DNA of 63,089 nucleotides from Melioribacteraceae bacterium (GCA_027030245.1 JALVFE010000033.1:1-63089); one strand, 5' to 3'; numbered from the stretch's first letter, positions 26,139-38,892 are shown. Program-made: numbers and translations. The notes: a model not told the origin generated them from the sequence alone.

Positions 26139-26759
26139 TCAATTAGTTAATTCAAATGCCAATTTAATTCCTTCAATAACCATATTTGTTCCTATTATTG
26201 CTAAAATCAATCCCATTATTTTTCCAACTACTGCAATTACATTTGTTCCTATTTCTTCTAGTAGAAATTCACTCATATTAAAAAACACATAAGTTATGTA
26301 ACACATTACCGCAAAAACCAAAATGACAATACCGATTTTCAGATAGCCGGAATTTGCAACAAAATTCATTGCAGTAACAATTGTACCGGGTCCGGCTAAT
26401 ATTGGTATAGCAAGCGGTGACACGGCTATGTTTTCATCTATCTTTGCATTCTTTAAATGAGTTACCGAGGATTTTTTTGATTGTAACATTTCAAAGCCAA
26501 CGTAAAAAACCAAAATTCCACCGGTGATTTTAAATGCCGGAATTGTAATTCCAAACAATTCAAATATAAATTTTCCGAGAACAACAAATGAAAATACAAT
26601 AAAAAAAGCGGTAACAGTCGCTTTTTTACTGATGCGTTTTTGTGTTTCGTTATCTGCATTCTGCACTAATGACAAAAATATCGGTATGTTTGCAATAGGA
26701 TTCATTATTGCAAAAAATCCGGTAAACACGGTTATTATAAATGTTAATATATCATTCAT
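26139..26759 (-). CDS. MarC-family integral membrane protein
   Basis: A 206-residue protein with six membrane helices and the MarC/YhgN pattern: FFAIMNPIANIPIFL near 16-30, the FVGFEMLQ segment, PLAIPILAGPGTI near 115-127 and a Gly-rich last helix. Despite its name, the family's role is not settled and it is probably not a drug-resistance factor. It starts 6 bp after the lipoprotein gene upstream and looks co-transcribed with the ABC transporter operon. Confidence 0.85.
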   Translation of the reverse strand: MNDILTFIITVFTGFFAIMNPIANIPIFLSLVQNADNETQKRISKKATVTAFFIVFSFVVLGKFIFELFGITIPAFKITGGILVFYVGFEMLQSKKSSVTHLKNAKIDENIAVSPLAIPILAGPGTIVTAMNFVANSGYLKIGIVILVFAVMCYITYVFFNMSEFLLEEIGTNVIAVVGKIMGLILAIIGTNMVIEGIKLAFELTN

Positions 26760-26765
26760 TTAGTA

Positions 26766-27485
26766 CTACAGTTTAATAACCTGAAAATCGTCAAAGTATG
26801 TTACGGCATCGGCTTTAGTCCATAAACCGATTTTTCCTTCATTCGTAAAAGTTTCATCTTTCACCTTAAACAATTCCTTTCCGTTTAAAAACACTGTAAA
26901 CAAATCACCTTTAACTGTCAATGCTAATTCGTTCCAATCGTTACCAAGCGGCGGAACATCCACGCCATAAGTTCTCCCTTTGCCAACCAGCGGCAAATCG
27001 GTTCTTCTGCCGTTTACTACCTTGTATAGCACAACGTTATCTTCCAACGGATTTGCACGAACAACATAGTAATTATCGGCATTGGTAAAACGCCAAACAA
27101 AACCGCCGCCTTGGTCTTTTCTGCCTTTCACTCCTTTCATTTTAACTTTTAACTTAACATCTTTTGTTTTAAATCCGTCATACACAATAACGTTGAAATG
27201 ATAATTCGGATTATCGTCTGAAAGCTGGGCAAGAACTTTGTTTCCGTTATCGTCAATATTTTTCCAATCTGTACCATTACCTCTACCTGTAAAATATTGC
27301 GACCAACCGGAAGGTAATTTGTTTACTTCATATTCCTCAAATGTAAATATTGTGTCGTTAATTAAAACCGGTGCGCTTTCGGTTGCTTGTTTAACTTTTT
27401 GGTTTTCTTCGGGAGATTTGCTTTGCGCTTGATTGCAACCGAATAAAACTACAATACTCAAAATTATGATGGTCGGAATTCTCAT
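26766..27485 (-). CDS. Lipoprotein with a DUF1080/LamG-like jelly-roll domain
   Basis: A 239-residue lipoprotein (lipobox Cys at 17, LFGCNQ). The mature domain, from about residue 45, is a concanavalin-like fold with the DUF1080-type phrases GGGFVWRFTNADNYYVVRANP and GKIGLWTKADAVTYFDDFQV. Relatives bind or cut sugars, but no catalytic residues are evident. It lies 35 bp after the ABC ATPase gene in the same direction. Confidence 0.75.
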   Translation of the reverse strand: MRIPTIIILSIVVLFGCNQAQSKSPEENQKVKQATESAPVLINDTIFTFEEYEVNKLPSGWSQYFTGRGNGTDWKNIDDNGNKVLAQLSDDNPNYHFNVIVYDGFKTKDVKLKVKMKGVKGRKDQGGGFVWRFTNADNYYVVRANPLEDNVVLYKVVNGRRTDLPLVGKGRTYGVDVPPLGNDWNELALTVKGDLFTVFLNGKELFKVKDETFTNEGKIGLWTKADAVTYFDDFQVIKL

Positions 27486-27520
27486 AGCTTCCTCCTTAAA
27501 TTCTTCTCAAAAAAACCTCA

Positions 27521-28231
27521 TTAATATTCCAAGAAATATTTCACAAATGTATCTTCAGATTTTTTAATTTCTTCAACCGTTCCCGTTTCCACTATTTTAC
27601 CTTCATCCATAACAACAATTTCATCAGAAATTGCAAAAGCTTCCCTATGATCGTGGGTAACGTAAATGATAGAAAGATCAAAATTTTGCTTTAACTTTTT
27701 TATGTATTCCAATATTTTTCTTTTAAGTTTAACATCCAAATTGGCAAGCGGTTCATCCATAAGTAAAATTTCCGGTTTCAATACAAGCGCACGGGCAATT
27801 GCTACAAGCTGTTTTTGTCCGCCCGAAAGCTGATTAGGATATTTTTCCGAATGTTCACCGATACCGAAAAATTCCAACATATCAAAAACTTTGCTTTTTA
27901 CATCATTTTCTCCACGCTCTTCCAATCCGAAAGCAATATTTCTGTAAACAGTGAAGTGCGGCCATAGAGCTAAATCTTGAAAAATAAATCCGACATTTCT
28001 TTTATGCGGCGGAATAATAATCCGGTTCTCTTCCGTTACAATTTTATTATTAATTTTAATTTTTCCTGATTGAGGTTTTTCCAATCCGGCAATAAGTCGC
28101 AATATTGTTGTTTTTCCACAGCCCGAACCGCCGAGAATACAAGTAAGATTATTCTTTATCACATTCAAACTTAAGTTACGGAAGGTTTCTTTTCCGCCAT
28201 AGGTATGAGTTATGTTAATTAGTTGTATCAT
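27521..28231 (-). CDS. ABC transporter ATPase, Fe3+-type (FbpC-like)
   Basis: A 236-residue ABC ATPase. Walker A GGSGCGKTT (about 34-42), Q-loop region FIFQDLALWPH, signature LSGGQKQLVAIARAL (near 135-149), Walker B ILLMDEPLANLD and the H-loop VTHDH are intact. It is shorter than typical FbpC, ending soon after the nucleotide domain with no regulatory C-terminal domain. It is coupled to the permease gene by a 4-bp overlap and energises import. Confidence 0.85.
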   Translation of the reverse strand: MIQLINITHTYGGKETFRNLSLNVIKNNLTCILGGSGCGKTTILRLIAGLEKPQSGKIKINNKIVTEENRIIIPPHKRNVGFIFQDLALWPHFTVYRNIAFGLEERGENDVKSKVFDMLEFFGIGEHSEKYPNQLSGGQKQLVAIARALVLKPEILLMDEPLANLDVKLKRKILEYIKKLKQNFDLSIIYVTHDHREAFAISDEIVVMDEGKIVETGTVEEIKKSEDTFVKYFLEY

Positions 28232-29787
28232 TCCGGCAAGTAATATTTTTTTAGAAACATATTAACAATTAAGTAAAAAATTAATATTGTGAACAATGTA
28301 ATCGAAAAAACAATTAAAATCATTGAACTTGTTAACGATTGAGGTGCGTTTGCCATTATAGTGAAAACCTTGATTGGCATAATTTCACTTCCGGGCGGAT
28401 AAAGCATTATGGTCATACCGAGTTCTTCTAAACTAAAAACAAAGCCGATAACAAATGAAGCTAGCATTGCCGGCAGAACAAAAGGAAAAATAATATTCCA
28501 TAATTGCGATAAAGGTTTGATACCTTCAAGAGAAGCAACTTCCAAAAACGATTTGGGTATTTGCTTAAGCGAGTTTTCAATAACTTTATACGAAATAAAA
28601 GAAAATTTACCTGCATACCCGATTACAATTATAGCAAAACCGGCATAGATGAAATTAAAAGCGGGACGATTATAAAACTTTATTAAACTTATTGCGAAAA
28701 TTATTGAAGGGATTGCAAAAACGATTAACAATGTCCAGTCGAATATTTTTTTCATCTCCGTACCGGGATTCCGGAAAGTGAAATAGGCTACAGCAAAACC
28801 AATTACAACAATCAATGCCGCACCGCTTAATGCCAATATAAACGATGTGAAAAACGTAGGCAATAATAATACGAATGCTTTTTCCAGAATACCGATTCCA
28901 TTCCGAAAAGCCTGGGAAACGAGTATAATTAAAGGCAAAAGAATTGAAGCAACAAACCAAAAACCTATAAACAAATATCCGTATTTATTTTTGCTTTGCA
29001 ATTGATATGTCTTGCTTGTTGTTCCCTTGCTTCCGATCGATAAAAACGGTGATCCCGAAATATATTTTCTTTCCGTAACAAGCAGCACCATACAGATTAC
29101 CACAAGCAGCATCGATTGAAATACGGCAAGCGAATGATTATAAAACGCGGAAAACTGTTTAAATATTTCAGTTGTGAAAACTTGTACACCGAGAAATGCG
29201 GGTACGGAAAATTCCGAAATGCTGAAAATGAACACGAGAACAAAAGAAGTGAAAATCGCCGTTTTAATTAAGGGTAAAATTATTTTAACAACCACTCTTC
29301 CGAATTTTGTTATTACCAAACCGCTCTCTTCCATAGCGGAATCAATATTTGCAAGTGCACTCCCGATAATTAAAAACGATAAAGGCGTAAAAACGGTGGT
29401 TAACACTAAAATCATACCGGAAACAGAATAAATGAAATTAGTATTATTAAACATCAAATAGAATAAATCTTTCCAGGCAACCGCCCAAATATACGGCGCT
29501 ATAAACAGCGGCAAGAGTAAAACCACTTTGAAAAAATTTCGTCCTCTCAGATTCGTCTTATATATCAGAAAACCGATAATTACTCCCAATATAGTTGAGA
29601 TAAAACCGACCATTGAAGCAATCAGAATACTTTTCAGTAAAAGCTCTAAGTTACTTAAATCGAATGATGCAAGATTATTATAAAGGGAAGTCCAATTTAA
29701 AACCGTATCACCAAAGACATAGAATACCGGTAATACTACAAATAATAAAAACAAAGCGAAGACCGACAAGCACAGTTTACAGCGCAA
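28228..29787 (-). CDS. ABC transporter permease, fused two-domain type (FbpB-like)
   Basis: A 519-residue permease with about twelve helices, two binding-protein-dependent permease domains in one chain as in FbpB/SfuB. An EAA-type loop (EVASLEGIKPLSQLWNIIFP, near 412-431) and its counterpart in the first half (EESGLVITKFGRVVVKII) contact the ATPase. It lies downstream of the binding-protein gene and overlaps the ATPase gene. Confidence 0.87.
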   Translation of the reverse strand: MRCKLCLSVFALFLLFVVLPVFYVFGDTVLNWTSLYNNLASFDLSNLELLLKSILIASMVGFISTILGVIIGFLIYKTNLRGRNFFKVVLLLPLFIAPYIWAVAWKDLFYLMFNNTNFIYSVSGMILVLTTVFTPLSFLIIGSALANIDSAMEESGLVITKFGRVVVKIILPLIKTAIFTSFVLVFIFSISEFSVPAFLGVQVFTTEIFKQFSAFYNHSLAVFQSMLLVVICMVLLVTERKYISGSPFLSIGSKGTTSKTYQLQSKNKYGYLFIGFWFVASILLPLIILVSQAFRNGIGILEKAFVLLLPTFFTSFILALSGAALIVVIGFAVAYFTFRNPGTEMKKIFDWTLLIVFAIPSIIFAISLIKFYNRPAFNFIYAGFAIIVIGYAGKFSFISYKVIENSLKQIPKSFLEVASLEGIKPLSQLWNIIFPFVLPAMLASFVIGFVFSLEELGMTIMLYPPGSEIMPIKVFTIMANAPQSLTSSMILIVFSITLFTILIFYLIVNMFLKKYYLPE

Positions 29788-29856
29788 TTTATATACTTTA
29801 AATTTTTAGAAATCCATTTAGCAATTATTTACTTTACTCAACCGGCGGTTTTAATT

Positions 29857-30876
29857 TTACTTTTTATCATACCGGGAAAATTGCTCTAAAATTTTTACAA
29901 TACTATTCAATTTTTCCGCCGTTTTTTCATAATCTATTTTCATCGGAATGATATTATCCAAAGAAGGAACATTTACCGGTACGGATACGCCTTTGTGCAA
30001 TGGCATTTGTGCGCAGCTTTGTGCGAGTTTGGCTTCTGTCTCTTTGCTTATTAAGTAATCAAATAACCTTTTCGCATTTTCCGCATTATGTGAATTCTTA
30101 ATTAAACATACGGTGTTCGGCATAATCAAGCTTCCCAAACCGAGCGGTTTTTGGTCCAAAAATACAATACCGATATCCGCTCTTTCTTTTAACGCTTCGT
30201 TTGCGTCATCCGTATCTGTTAAACCGCAAACCGCTTCACCCTGCACAACGCGTTTTTTCACATCACCGTTGCTCGAAGCGATAACAACTTTATTTTTTTC
30301 AAGTGCGGCTAAAAATTCTTTTGCTTTTTCGTCGCCCAATAAAGTAAATAGTGCCGCAAAGTGAAAGGTTGTTGTTCCGAATAAAGGATTTGCAATTACA
30401 ACCTTCCCTTTATATTTCTCTTTTGTTAAGTCAAAGATTGACTGCGGAACATCCTTTTCAGGTAAAAGCTTTTTATTATAAATTAAAACCCTAGCCCTTG
30501 CGGAAAAGCCTGTCCAGTGATTTTCCGGGTCTTTGAAAACCGGATTAATATCATCGGCTACGTGGGAACGATACGGTGAAGTAATTCCTTTTTGCTTCAA
30601 TACTATTGCGCGCATCGGATCGCCGCTCCAAAACAAATCGCATTGCGGATTGTCCTTCTCGGCAATTAATCTGTTCAACACTCCGGTTGATTTTGTTTCT
30701 TCCGTATCGAATACGGCTTTCACTTTTATTCCGGTTTCCTTTTCGAAGTCTTTTAAAATTGGTTCCGAAAAAATTTGATCAACACTTGTATAAACAACAA
30801 CTTCATTTGAATTGGAGTTACAACTTAATAACATATTAGATAAGAGGATAGCGAGCAATAATTTCCCTTTATTCAT
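29857..30876 (-). CDS. ABC transporter solute-binding lipoprotein, Fe3+/family 1 type
   Basis: A 339-residue periplasmic binding protein with lipobox Cys19. It begins VVVYTSVDQIFSEPILKDFEKETGIKV, a classic FbpA/FutA-like opening, with a two-lobe body (SGDPMRAIVLKQKG, GFSARARVLIYNKKLLPE). The adjacent double tyrosine of many ferric-binding FbpA proteins is not evident in the SLIMPNTVCLI region, so the ligand may not be free Fe3+; other metals or organophosphorus compounds are possible. It heads the operon. Confidence 0.82.
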   Translation of the reverse strand: MNKGKLLLAILLSNMLLSCNSNSNEVVVYTSVDQIFSEPILKDFEKETGIKVKAVFDTEETKSTGVLNRLIAEKDNPQCDLFWSGDPMRAIVLKQKGITSPYRSHVADDINPVFKDPENHWTGFSARARVLIYNKKLLPEKDVPQSIFDLTKEKYKGKVVIANPLFGTTTFHFAALFTLLGDEKAKEFLAALEKNKVVIASSNGDVKKRVVQGEAVCGLTDTDDANEALKERADIGIVFLDQKPLGLGSLIMPNTVCLIKNSHNAENAKRLFDYLISKETEAKLAQSCAQMPLHKGVSVPVNVPSLDNIIPMKIDYEKTAEKLNSIVKILEQFSRYDKK

Positions 30877-31048
30877 AGTATCTGACCAACTTTTTTTGTT
30901 TCAAAAATGTCAAATAAAAAATAAATGTAAACAAAGTTGTGAACAATCGAAATACAACTCCTTCTAATAATAATATAACTTTCAACTAAATTTGCCATTG
31001 CTTGATGCAATAACGAACAAGTAAATATTAATATAATTTTAAAGCTAT

Positions 31049-31537
31049 TTATTTCTTAACTCTAAAAGCTTGGTTATCAAAAACCGGTTGGGAAGGTACC
31101 TTGACAATATTATATTCAAACTTTGTTATTTTGTGACAATCATTGCACACCTTGGTCAAATTTTCATAATTGGTTTTAAAATCCCGAACACTATTTTTCT
31201 TAATCGCTTTGCTTAGGCTTTCCAGTGCGGGTTTAATCATATCAATATCTTTACTTTCTTCCCTCCGTCCTTGATACTTTTTAATATCGTCAAGCAATTC
31301 GTTAATCTCATGAATTTCGAAATCGGCCAATTTCCAATTTTCATTAATTCCAGCAAACCAAAGTTTCGAATGATGAATTTGCACTCCGCTCATTATTTCC
31401 CCGAACCCAGGTTTATAAACATTTGCCAATTCGGTTTTCAAACTGTCGATTCTCATTTGTAGTTCAGTAATCTTTTCCGTTTCAAGTCCGCATGAGGTTA
31501 GTCCAATAACAGTTAAAATTGCAATTAGATTTTTCAT
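31049..31537 (-). CDS. Lipoprotein with a single haem c motif and coiled-coil start
   Basis: A 162-residue exported protein: lipobox Cys16 (LTSCG), a short coiled coil (about 22-40), helical body with HH at 55-56, and CNDCH at 131-135, a CxxCH haem c site followed by about 27 residues. It resembles the architecture of the mono-haem lipoprotein at about 10 kb, so the genome seems to use several of these. The partner is unknown; a cytochrome c'-like role is a guess. Confidence 0.65.
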   Translation of the reverse strand: MKNLIAILTVIGLTSCGLETEKITELQMRIDSLKTELANVYKPGFGEIMSGVQIHHSKLWFAGINENWKLADFEIHEINELLDDIKKYQGRREESKDIDMIKPALESLSKAIKKNSVRDFKTNYENLTKVCNDCHKITKFEYNIVKVPSQPVFDNQAFRVKK

Positions 31538-31693
31538 TATTATATTCCTTTTATAGGATAAAATAAAAATTGTGCGAACGGAATTGGTACTAAAAATTTT
31601 ATAAGTTATCCTTTACAAAACTATCTCTAAATTTTGAATATTCCCAAATTACTTATTAGGAAGATAAAACAAATTTATTTTAATTTCCGCAAT

Positions 31694-31726
31694 AAAAAAG
31701 CGGCTTGAGATTTCTCTCAAACCGCT
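31694..31726 (-). terminator. Rho-independent terminator of katG
   Basis: On the minus strand AGCGGTTTGAGA-GAAA-TCTCAAGCCGCT followed by a run of six Ts. The stem is 12 bp with one mismatched pair and a GAAA tetraloop, 44 bp after the katG stop. Confidence 0.88.
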
Positions 31727-31769
31727 GTTGACGATAATCAATTAACGACACAATTAATAAAAAACCCGG

Positions 31770-34083
<2,314 letters not shown>

Positions 34084-35022
34084 ATGAATCTTCAACAAAT
34101 AGAATACATTCTTGCGGTAGCGGAATTAAAAAATTTCAGCCGTGCGGCGGAGAAATGTTACATTACGCAATCCACGTTAAGCACAATGATTTGTAAGTTT
34201 GAAGATGAAACCGGTATAAAAATATTCGACCGTAAAACAAAACCGGTTTCGGTTACAAAAGAAGGCGAAGAAATAATCCGTCAATTGAAAAATATTGCAA
34301 AGGAAATTGATGTACTCAACGAAACGGTTCAAAACATTAAAGGTGAACTTTCCGGCGAATTGAAAGTCGGTATAATTCCAACCGTTGCCCCGTTTATACT
34401 TCCCGAATTTTTAAACGGCTTCGCTAAAAAATTTCCGGGCATTAACATTTCCGTTAGCGAAATGACGACGGAAAACATAATTGAATCGATTAAACGAAGG
34501 GATTTGGACATAGGAATATTAGCAATTCCTTTAGATGATAAAATGATTAAGGAAATTGCCCTTTACAACGAACCCTTCGTATTGTACGATTGCTCAAATA
34601 AGTATAAGCCGGAATATGCGGACATCAACAAAATAGAATTCGATAAGTTTTGGCTTTTATCGGAAGGGCATTGCCTGAACACACAAGTTAAAAGAATTTG
34701 CGATTTGGAAAACAAAGAGAATATAACGGGAATTAATTTTGATTTTAAAGCAGGCTCAATTGAAAGCCTGGTTCGATTCGTAAGGAAAAACAAAGGCATG
34801 ACCTTATTGCCATACCTTGCAACACTTGATTTTCCCAAGAGGGAACGAAATAAAATCACTAATTTCCAATCGCCCGTTCCGGTAAGAACAATAGGTTTGG
34901 CAGTGCATAAGCATTTTGTAAAGACAAGAATATTGGAGCTTTTACAATCGGAAATAAAAGATAAAATTGTTCCGCTGTTAAACTTTGAGAAACATGATGA
35001 ATTTATTGTATCGCCGGTGTAG
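34084..35022 (+). CDS. oxyR: Peroxide sensor-regulator OxyR (LysR family)
   Basis: A 312-residue LysR-type regulator: winged helix-turn-helix at 1-60 (QIEYILAVAELKNFSRAAEK), LysR substrate domain from about 90. The redox pair is present in SEGHCLNTQVKRIC, with C197 and C206 nine apart as in E. coli OxyR (199/208), so disulfide switching by H2O2 is expected. The ATG at 34084 is preferred over a TTG four codons earlier. It is divergent from katG. Confidence 0.92.
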   Translation: MNLQQIEYILAVAELKNFSRAAEKCYITQSTLSTMICKFEDETGIKIFDRKTKPVSVTKEGEEIIRQLKNIAKEIDVLNETVQNIKGELSGELKVGIIPTVAPFILPEFLNGFAKKFPGINISVSEMTTENIIESIKRRDLDIGILAIPLDDKMIKEIALYNEPFVLYDCSNKYKPEYADINKIEFDKFWLLSEGHCLNTQVKRICDLENKENITGINFDFKAGSIESLVRFVRKNKGMTLLPYLATLDFPKRERNKITNFQSPVPVRTIGLAVHKHFVKTRILELLQSEIKDKIVPLLNFEKHDEFIVSPV

Positions 35023-35213
35023 CAACATTAACCGGAGTTAAAAATTAATTGGTAACAGCGATGAGAAGTGCACGGTAACACTTTTAGTAATTCATAATCA
35101 TATTTTTTAAATTAATTACGCTAAACAACAATTATTTTATAAATATTGATTCTGTTTTTCTTTTATCAATTTAAATTACAATTTTATGTATAAATTTTTT
35201 ATAATTTCTATCT

Positions 35214-38200
35214 ATGTATATGGAAAATCTAATTAATCATATCTCGCAGCAAAGCATACAAAATTTTTTCAGAAACAAATCTGATAAATTCACTCCGGCA
35301 AAACAAGATTACTCCCACTATATCAAAGAAGACAGCTCGAGCTATTTTTCTGAAATTACCAAACTGGGCTCAATTGAGTTTGAAACAACCGAAGAATTAA
35401 TAATAATTTCCGGGAAATGTGAAAATGAACTTACCGAACGCAGCAGCAAGCTAAAACAATATAATATTGCTAAAACCATTTTAAAAGAAGAACGAAAAGA
35501 TGCAGCTATCTTTATTTTTTATGATGAAAACGGAAATTTTCGCTTTTCACTTGTTACAGCGCAATATAAAGGAATAAAAAGAGAATATACTACTTATAAA
35601 CGCTATACATATTTTGTAAGACCTGAAAACCCAAATAAGACTTTTAGAATTCAAATCGGGAAAGCGGATTTTTCTTCTATTGAAAATATTTTAAAAGCCT
35701 TCTCAATTGACGCAGTAACAGATTATTTCTACAAAGAATTTAAGCCAAACTTTGATAAACTTACAGACCGTGTATTGGGTAACGCACCCAAACAAGTAAA
35801 ACAAGATTTTGTATTACTTTTTATTATCCGTACAATTTTTATTGGCTTTGTTCAAAAAAAGGGTTGGTTAAATAAAGACGAAGAATTTATACAAAATTAT
35901 TGGAAAGAATATAAACAAAACTACTCAGGACAAAATTTATTCTATGATGAATGGCTCAAACCACTGTTTTTCCATGCTTTGAATAGTCCGCCAGGGAAAA
36001 AAATAATAAACCGCTCCACGCCTTTTTCAAAAGAAACAGAAACCGCTTTACAAATGGCGCCTTACTTAAACGGAGAGTTATTTAAAGAAAAAAAGGGCTA
36101 TGACGATTTAGAATTAAGCTTGCCTGATACTGCAATCGAAGAATTTTTAGAGTTTTTATTCTCTTATAATTTTACTATTGAAGAAAACACACTTTACGAT
36201 CAAGAACTTGAATTGAATCCCGAATTTCTCGGAATAATATTCGAACGCCTTGTGAACAAAGAAGATGGCGCTGTTTATACTCCAAGAACCGAAGTTGATT
36301 TTATGTGCCGAATTTCACTTGTAAAATGGCTTGAGAAAAATTCCAATGTAAATAAAAAGAAAATTTATCATCTTCTGTTCGATCAACAAAATTCTTCTTT
36401 TCCCAATTTGATTTTAGATAGTAACGAAAAAGAAGAAATAGCAAAATTATTACAAAGCGTAACTGTTTGCGATCCGGCGGCGGGTTCGGGGGCTTTTCCG
36501 GTTGGTATGATGCAAGTTCTTTTTGAAACGCTTTCAATCCTTTCGCCAAATACACAAACCGAATTCGAAAGAAAAAAAGAGATAATTAACCGTTCGCTTT
36601 ACGGAGTTGAAGTTAAACAGTGGGCGGTTTGGATAAACCAGCTTCGTCTCTGGCTTTCCCTGTTTATTGACATGCCAGATGAATTTAAAAACTCGCTTGA
36701 GCCATTGCTTCCAAATCTTGAATTTAAAATTAGGCGCGGCGATTCGCTGGTTCAAAGGATCGGCGATAAACCATTCCCAATTGATAGCCATGCAAATATT
36801 TCTTCGCAAATTAAAAAACAAATTACCGAGCTAAAGAGAGAAAAAACTAATTTCTTTTATGGTAAGAGCAGACTTAAAGCTGAAGATATTAAGAAAAAAG
36901 AAAGCTCTATTTTCAGAGCAATTATCGATGAGCAAATTACCGAACGGGAAAATAGTTTAAGATTATTCGGACAAAGCAACGAAGGCGATGTAAATATTTT
37001 TGGCGAGGTTGACCAAAAAGAAGAACTGCGCCTGCAAATGAGCGAAAAGAAAAAAGAACAGCTAAAAAAAGAAATTGAAGAGTTAAAGGCGGAACGGGAA
37101 TCTTTTAAAGAAGAACATCCGCTCGTGTGGAATATTGAATTTGCGGAAATATTTTTTGAGAAAAAAGGTTTCGATATTATTATCGGTAATCCACCGTATG
37201 TTAGGCAAGAAGATATAACCGACCCTGAAAACAAACTACCGCCCAAAAATTATAAAGAAGCACTGCGTCAATCAATTTACGAGGAATTTCCAGATTATTT
37301 TTACGCAAAAAAGGATAAATCAAAATTGGCGAAAAAGATTGACGGCAAATCCGATCTTTATACTTTCTTTTATCTTAAATCACTAAAATTGTTAAACCGC
37401 AAAGGCATTCATACATTCATTTGTTCCAACTCATGGTTGGATGTCGGCTTCGGCAAATGGTTGCAAGAGTTTATTCTAAACAACACACGGATGCAGTTAA
37501 TAATTGATAACCATGCCAAACGCTCTTTTGCTTCTGCTGATGTGAATACAATTATCTCTGTATTTGACGCGCCGCAAAAAAATGTTGATGAAAACTATAA
37601 AACAAAATTTGTCGCATTCAAAAAACCATTTGAAGATGTAATAAATACGGAAAATTTATTACTAATCGATTATGCCGAAACAATCATTAAAGACGAAGAC
37701 TTTAGAGTATTCCCTATTACATACAAAGAATTGAAAGAAGCGGGAACCGTTTATGAAAATGAAAACGATAAAAAACTTGGAATCGGTAAATATGAAGGCG
37801 ACAAATGGGGCGGTAAATATTTAAGAGCGCCGGATATTTACTGGACTATAATGGAAAAGGGGAAAGATAAATTTGTGAGGCTTGGCGATATTGCTGAGGT
37901 TAGATTTGGTATAAAAACAGGCGCAAACGACTTTTTCTATGTTGAAGATTTAACTGATAAAATAACCGAACTTGAGTTCAATAGAATTGCAAATTTAAAA
38001 AACACTAAAACAATTGATGAAATTAAAGAGAAAAATTTAAGAGTAGTAAAACCAAGTAAATATAAATCCGGCGATAAAGATTATAAACTATTTTTGATTG
38101 AAGATGAATTTTTAAAACCGGTAATTAAAAGTCCGAGAGAATTAAAAACAATTATTGTTAATGAAAAAGATTTGAAATACAAGGTTTTAATGTGTAGTAA

Positions 38201-38861
38201 AACTAAAGATGAATTAAAGGGTAAATATGTTCTGGATTATATCATTTGGGGTGAAAATGAGAAAATCGAAATAAAACAAGGGAAAGATAAAGGAAAAAAG
38301 ATTGTTGGGTTTAATAATATTTCGACAATTAAAGTAAGAAAAATTTGGTGGAACTTGGGAAACCGTAAAATTAGTGAGTTTGTGGTGCCTTCAAAAGTTG
38401 GAGAACGTTTTGGAATTTGGGTGAATGAGAGATTTTTAACTGACAAAATACTATATGATTGTTATTATTTTGATATAAAAACTAAAATATCCATTAGAAT
38501 TAGTTTAAATTCAACAATAACACGATTTTTTGTTGAAATGTTTTCTAGACAACTCACAGGTGCACAAGCTATTTCAGATATTGATGTTATAATCTATAAA
38601 AAAACATTGATAATCAACCCCAAACTGATTGTTACCGCAGATTCATTTAGTAATAAGTTTGTATATTCAATTTTCACCGAACTTGGTTTTGATGCACAAA
38701 TACCAGTTCGCAAACAAGAACCGAATCCATTGCCCGACAGAAAAGAGCTTGATGACATAATATTTGACGCAATCGGTTTAACCGAAGAAGAACGGAAAGA
38801 AGTATATTGGGCAACTGCTGAGCTTGTGCAGAACAGATTGAAAAAAGCGAAGAGTGTGTAA
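35214..38861 (+). CDS. Eco57I/type IIG-like adenine DNA methyltransferase (large, with specificity region)
   Basis: A 1215-residue N6-adenine methyltransferase. An N-terminal region of about 350 residues includes the phrase DAAIFIFYDENGNFRFSLV seen in this class. The SAM motif DPAAGSGAF starts at D420, a coiled coil runs at about 540-630, catalytic NPPY is at 659-662, and a TaqI/Eco57I-like target-recognition half fills 850-1200. It may be a IIG enzyme that also cuts, though I see no certain PD-ExK site, or only the modification and recognition part of a larger system. It is the first gene of the defence island, 31 bp before the next. BREX PglX is a relative, but no BREX partners occur here. 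Confidence 0.85.
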   Translation: MYMENLINHISQQSIQNFFRNKSDKFTPAKQDYSHYIKEDSSSYFSEITKLGSIEFETTEELIIISGKCENELTERSSKLKQYNIAKTILKEERKDAAIFIFYDENGNFRFSLVTAQYKGIKREYTTYKRYTYFVRPENPNKTFRIQIGKADFSSIENILKAFSIDAVTDYFYKEFKPNFDKLTDRVLGNAPKQVKQDFVLLFIIRTIFIGFVQKKGWLNKDEEFIQNYWKEYKQNYSGQNLFYDEWLKPLFFHALNSPPGKKIINRSTPFSKETETALQMAPYLNGELFKEKKGYDDLELSLPDTAIEEFLEFLFSYNFTIEENTLYDQELELNPEFLGIIFERLVNKEDGAVYTPRTEVDFMCRISLVKWLEKNSNVNKKKIYHLLFDQQNSSFPNLILDSNEKEEIAKLLQSVTVCDPAAGSGAFPVGMMQVLFETLSILSPNTQTEFERKKEIINRSLYGVEVKQWAVWINQLRLWLSLFIDMPDEFKNSLEPLLPNLEFKIRRGDSLVQRIGDKPFPIDSHANISSQIKKQITELKREKTNFFYGKSRLKAEDIKKKESSIFRAIIDEQITERENSLRLFGQSNEGDVNIFGEVDQKEELRLQMSEKKKEQLKKEIEELKAERESFKEEHPLVWNIEFAEIFFEKKGFDIIIGNPPYVRQEDITDPENKLPPKNYKEALRQSIYEEFPDYFYAKKDKSKLAKKIDGKSDLYTFFYLKSLKLLNRKGIHTFICSNSWLDVGFGKWLQEFILNNTRMQLIIDNHAKRSFASADVNTIISVFDAPQKNVDENYKTKFVAFKKPFEDVINTENLLLIDYAETIIKDEDFRVFPITYKELKEAGTVYENENDKKLGIGKYEGDKWGGKYLRAPDIYWTIMEKGKDKFVRLGDIAEVRFGIKTGANDFFYVEDLTDKITELEFNRIANLKNTKTIDEIKEKNLRVVKPSKYKSGDKDYKLFLIEDEFLKPVIKSPRELKTIIVNEKDLKYKVLMCSKTKDELKGKYVLDYIIWGENEKIEIKQGKDKGKKIVGFNNISTIKVRKIWWNLGNRKISEFVVPSKVGERFGIWVNERFLTDKILYDCYYFDIKTKISIRISLNSTITRFFVEMFSRQLTGAQAISDIDVIIYKKTLIINPKLIVTADSFSNKFVYSIFTELGFDAQIPVRKQEPNPLPDRKELDDIIFDAIGLTEEERKEVYWATAELVQNRLKKAKSV

Positions 38862-38892
38862 ACTTTATTTTATTTTTTCGTAATTTAATAAT

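Noticed and set aside
27521-30876. Firm assignment as ferric iron importer
   Set aside because: The set has FbpABC order and look, but the tyrosine iron ligands are not obvious in the binding protein, so the ligand is left open.
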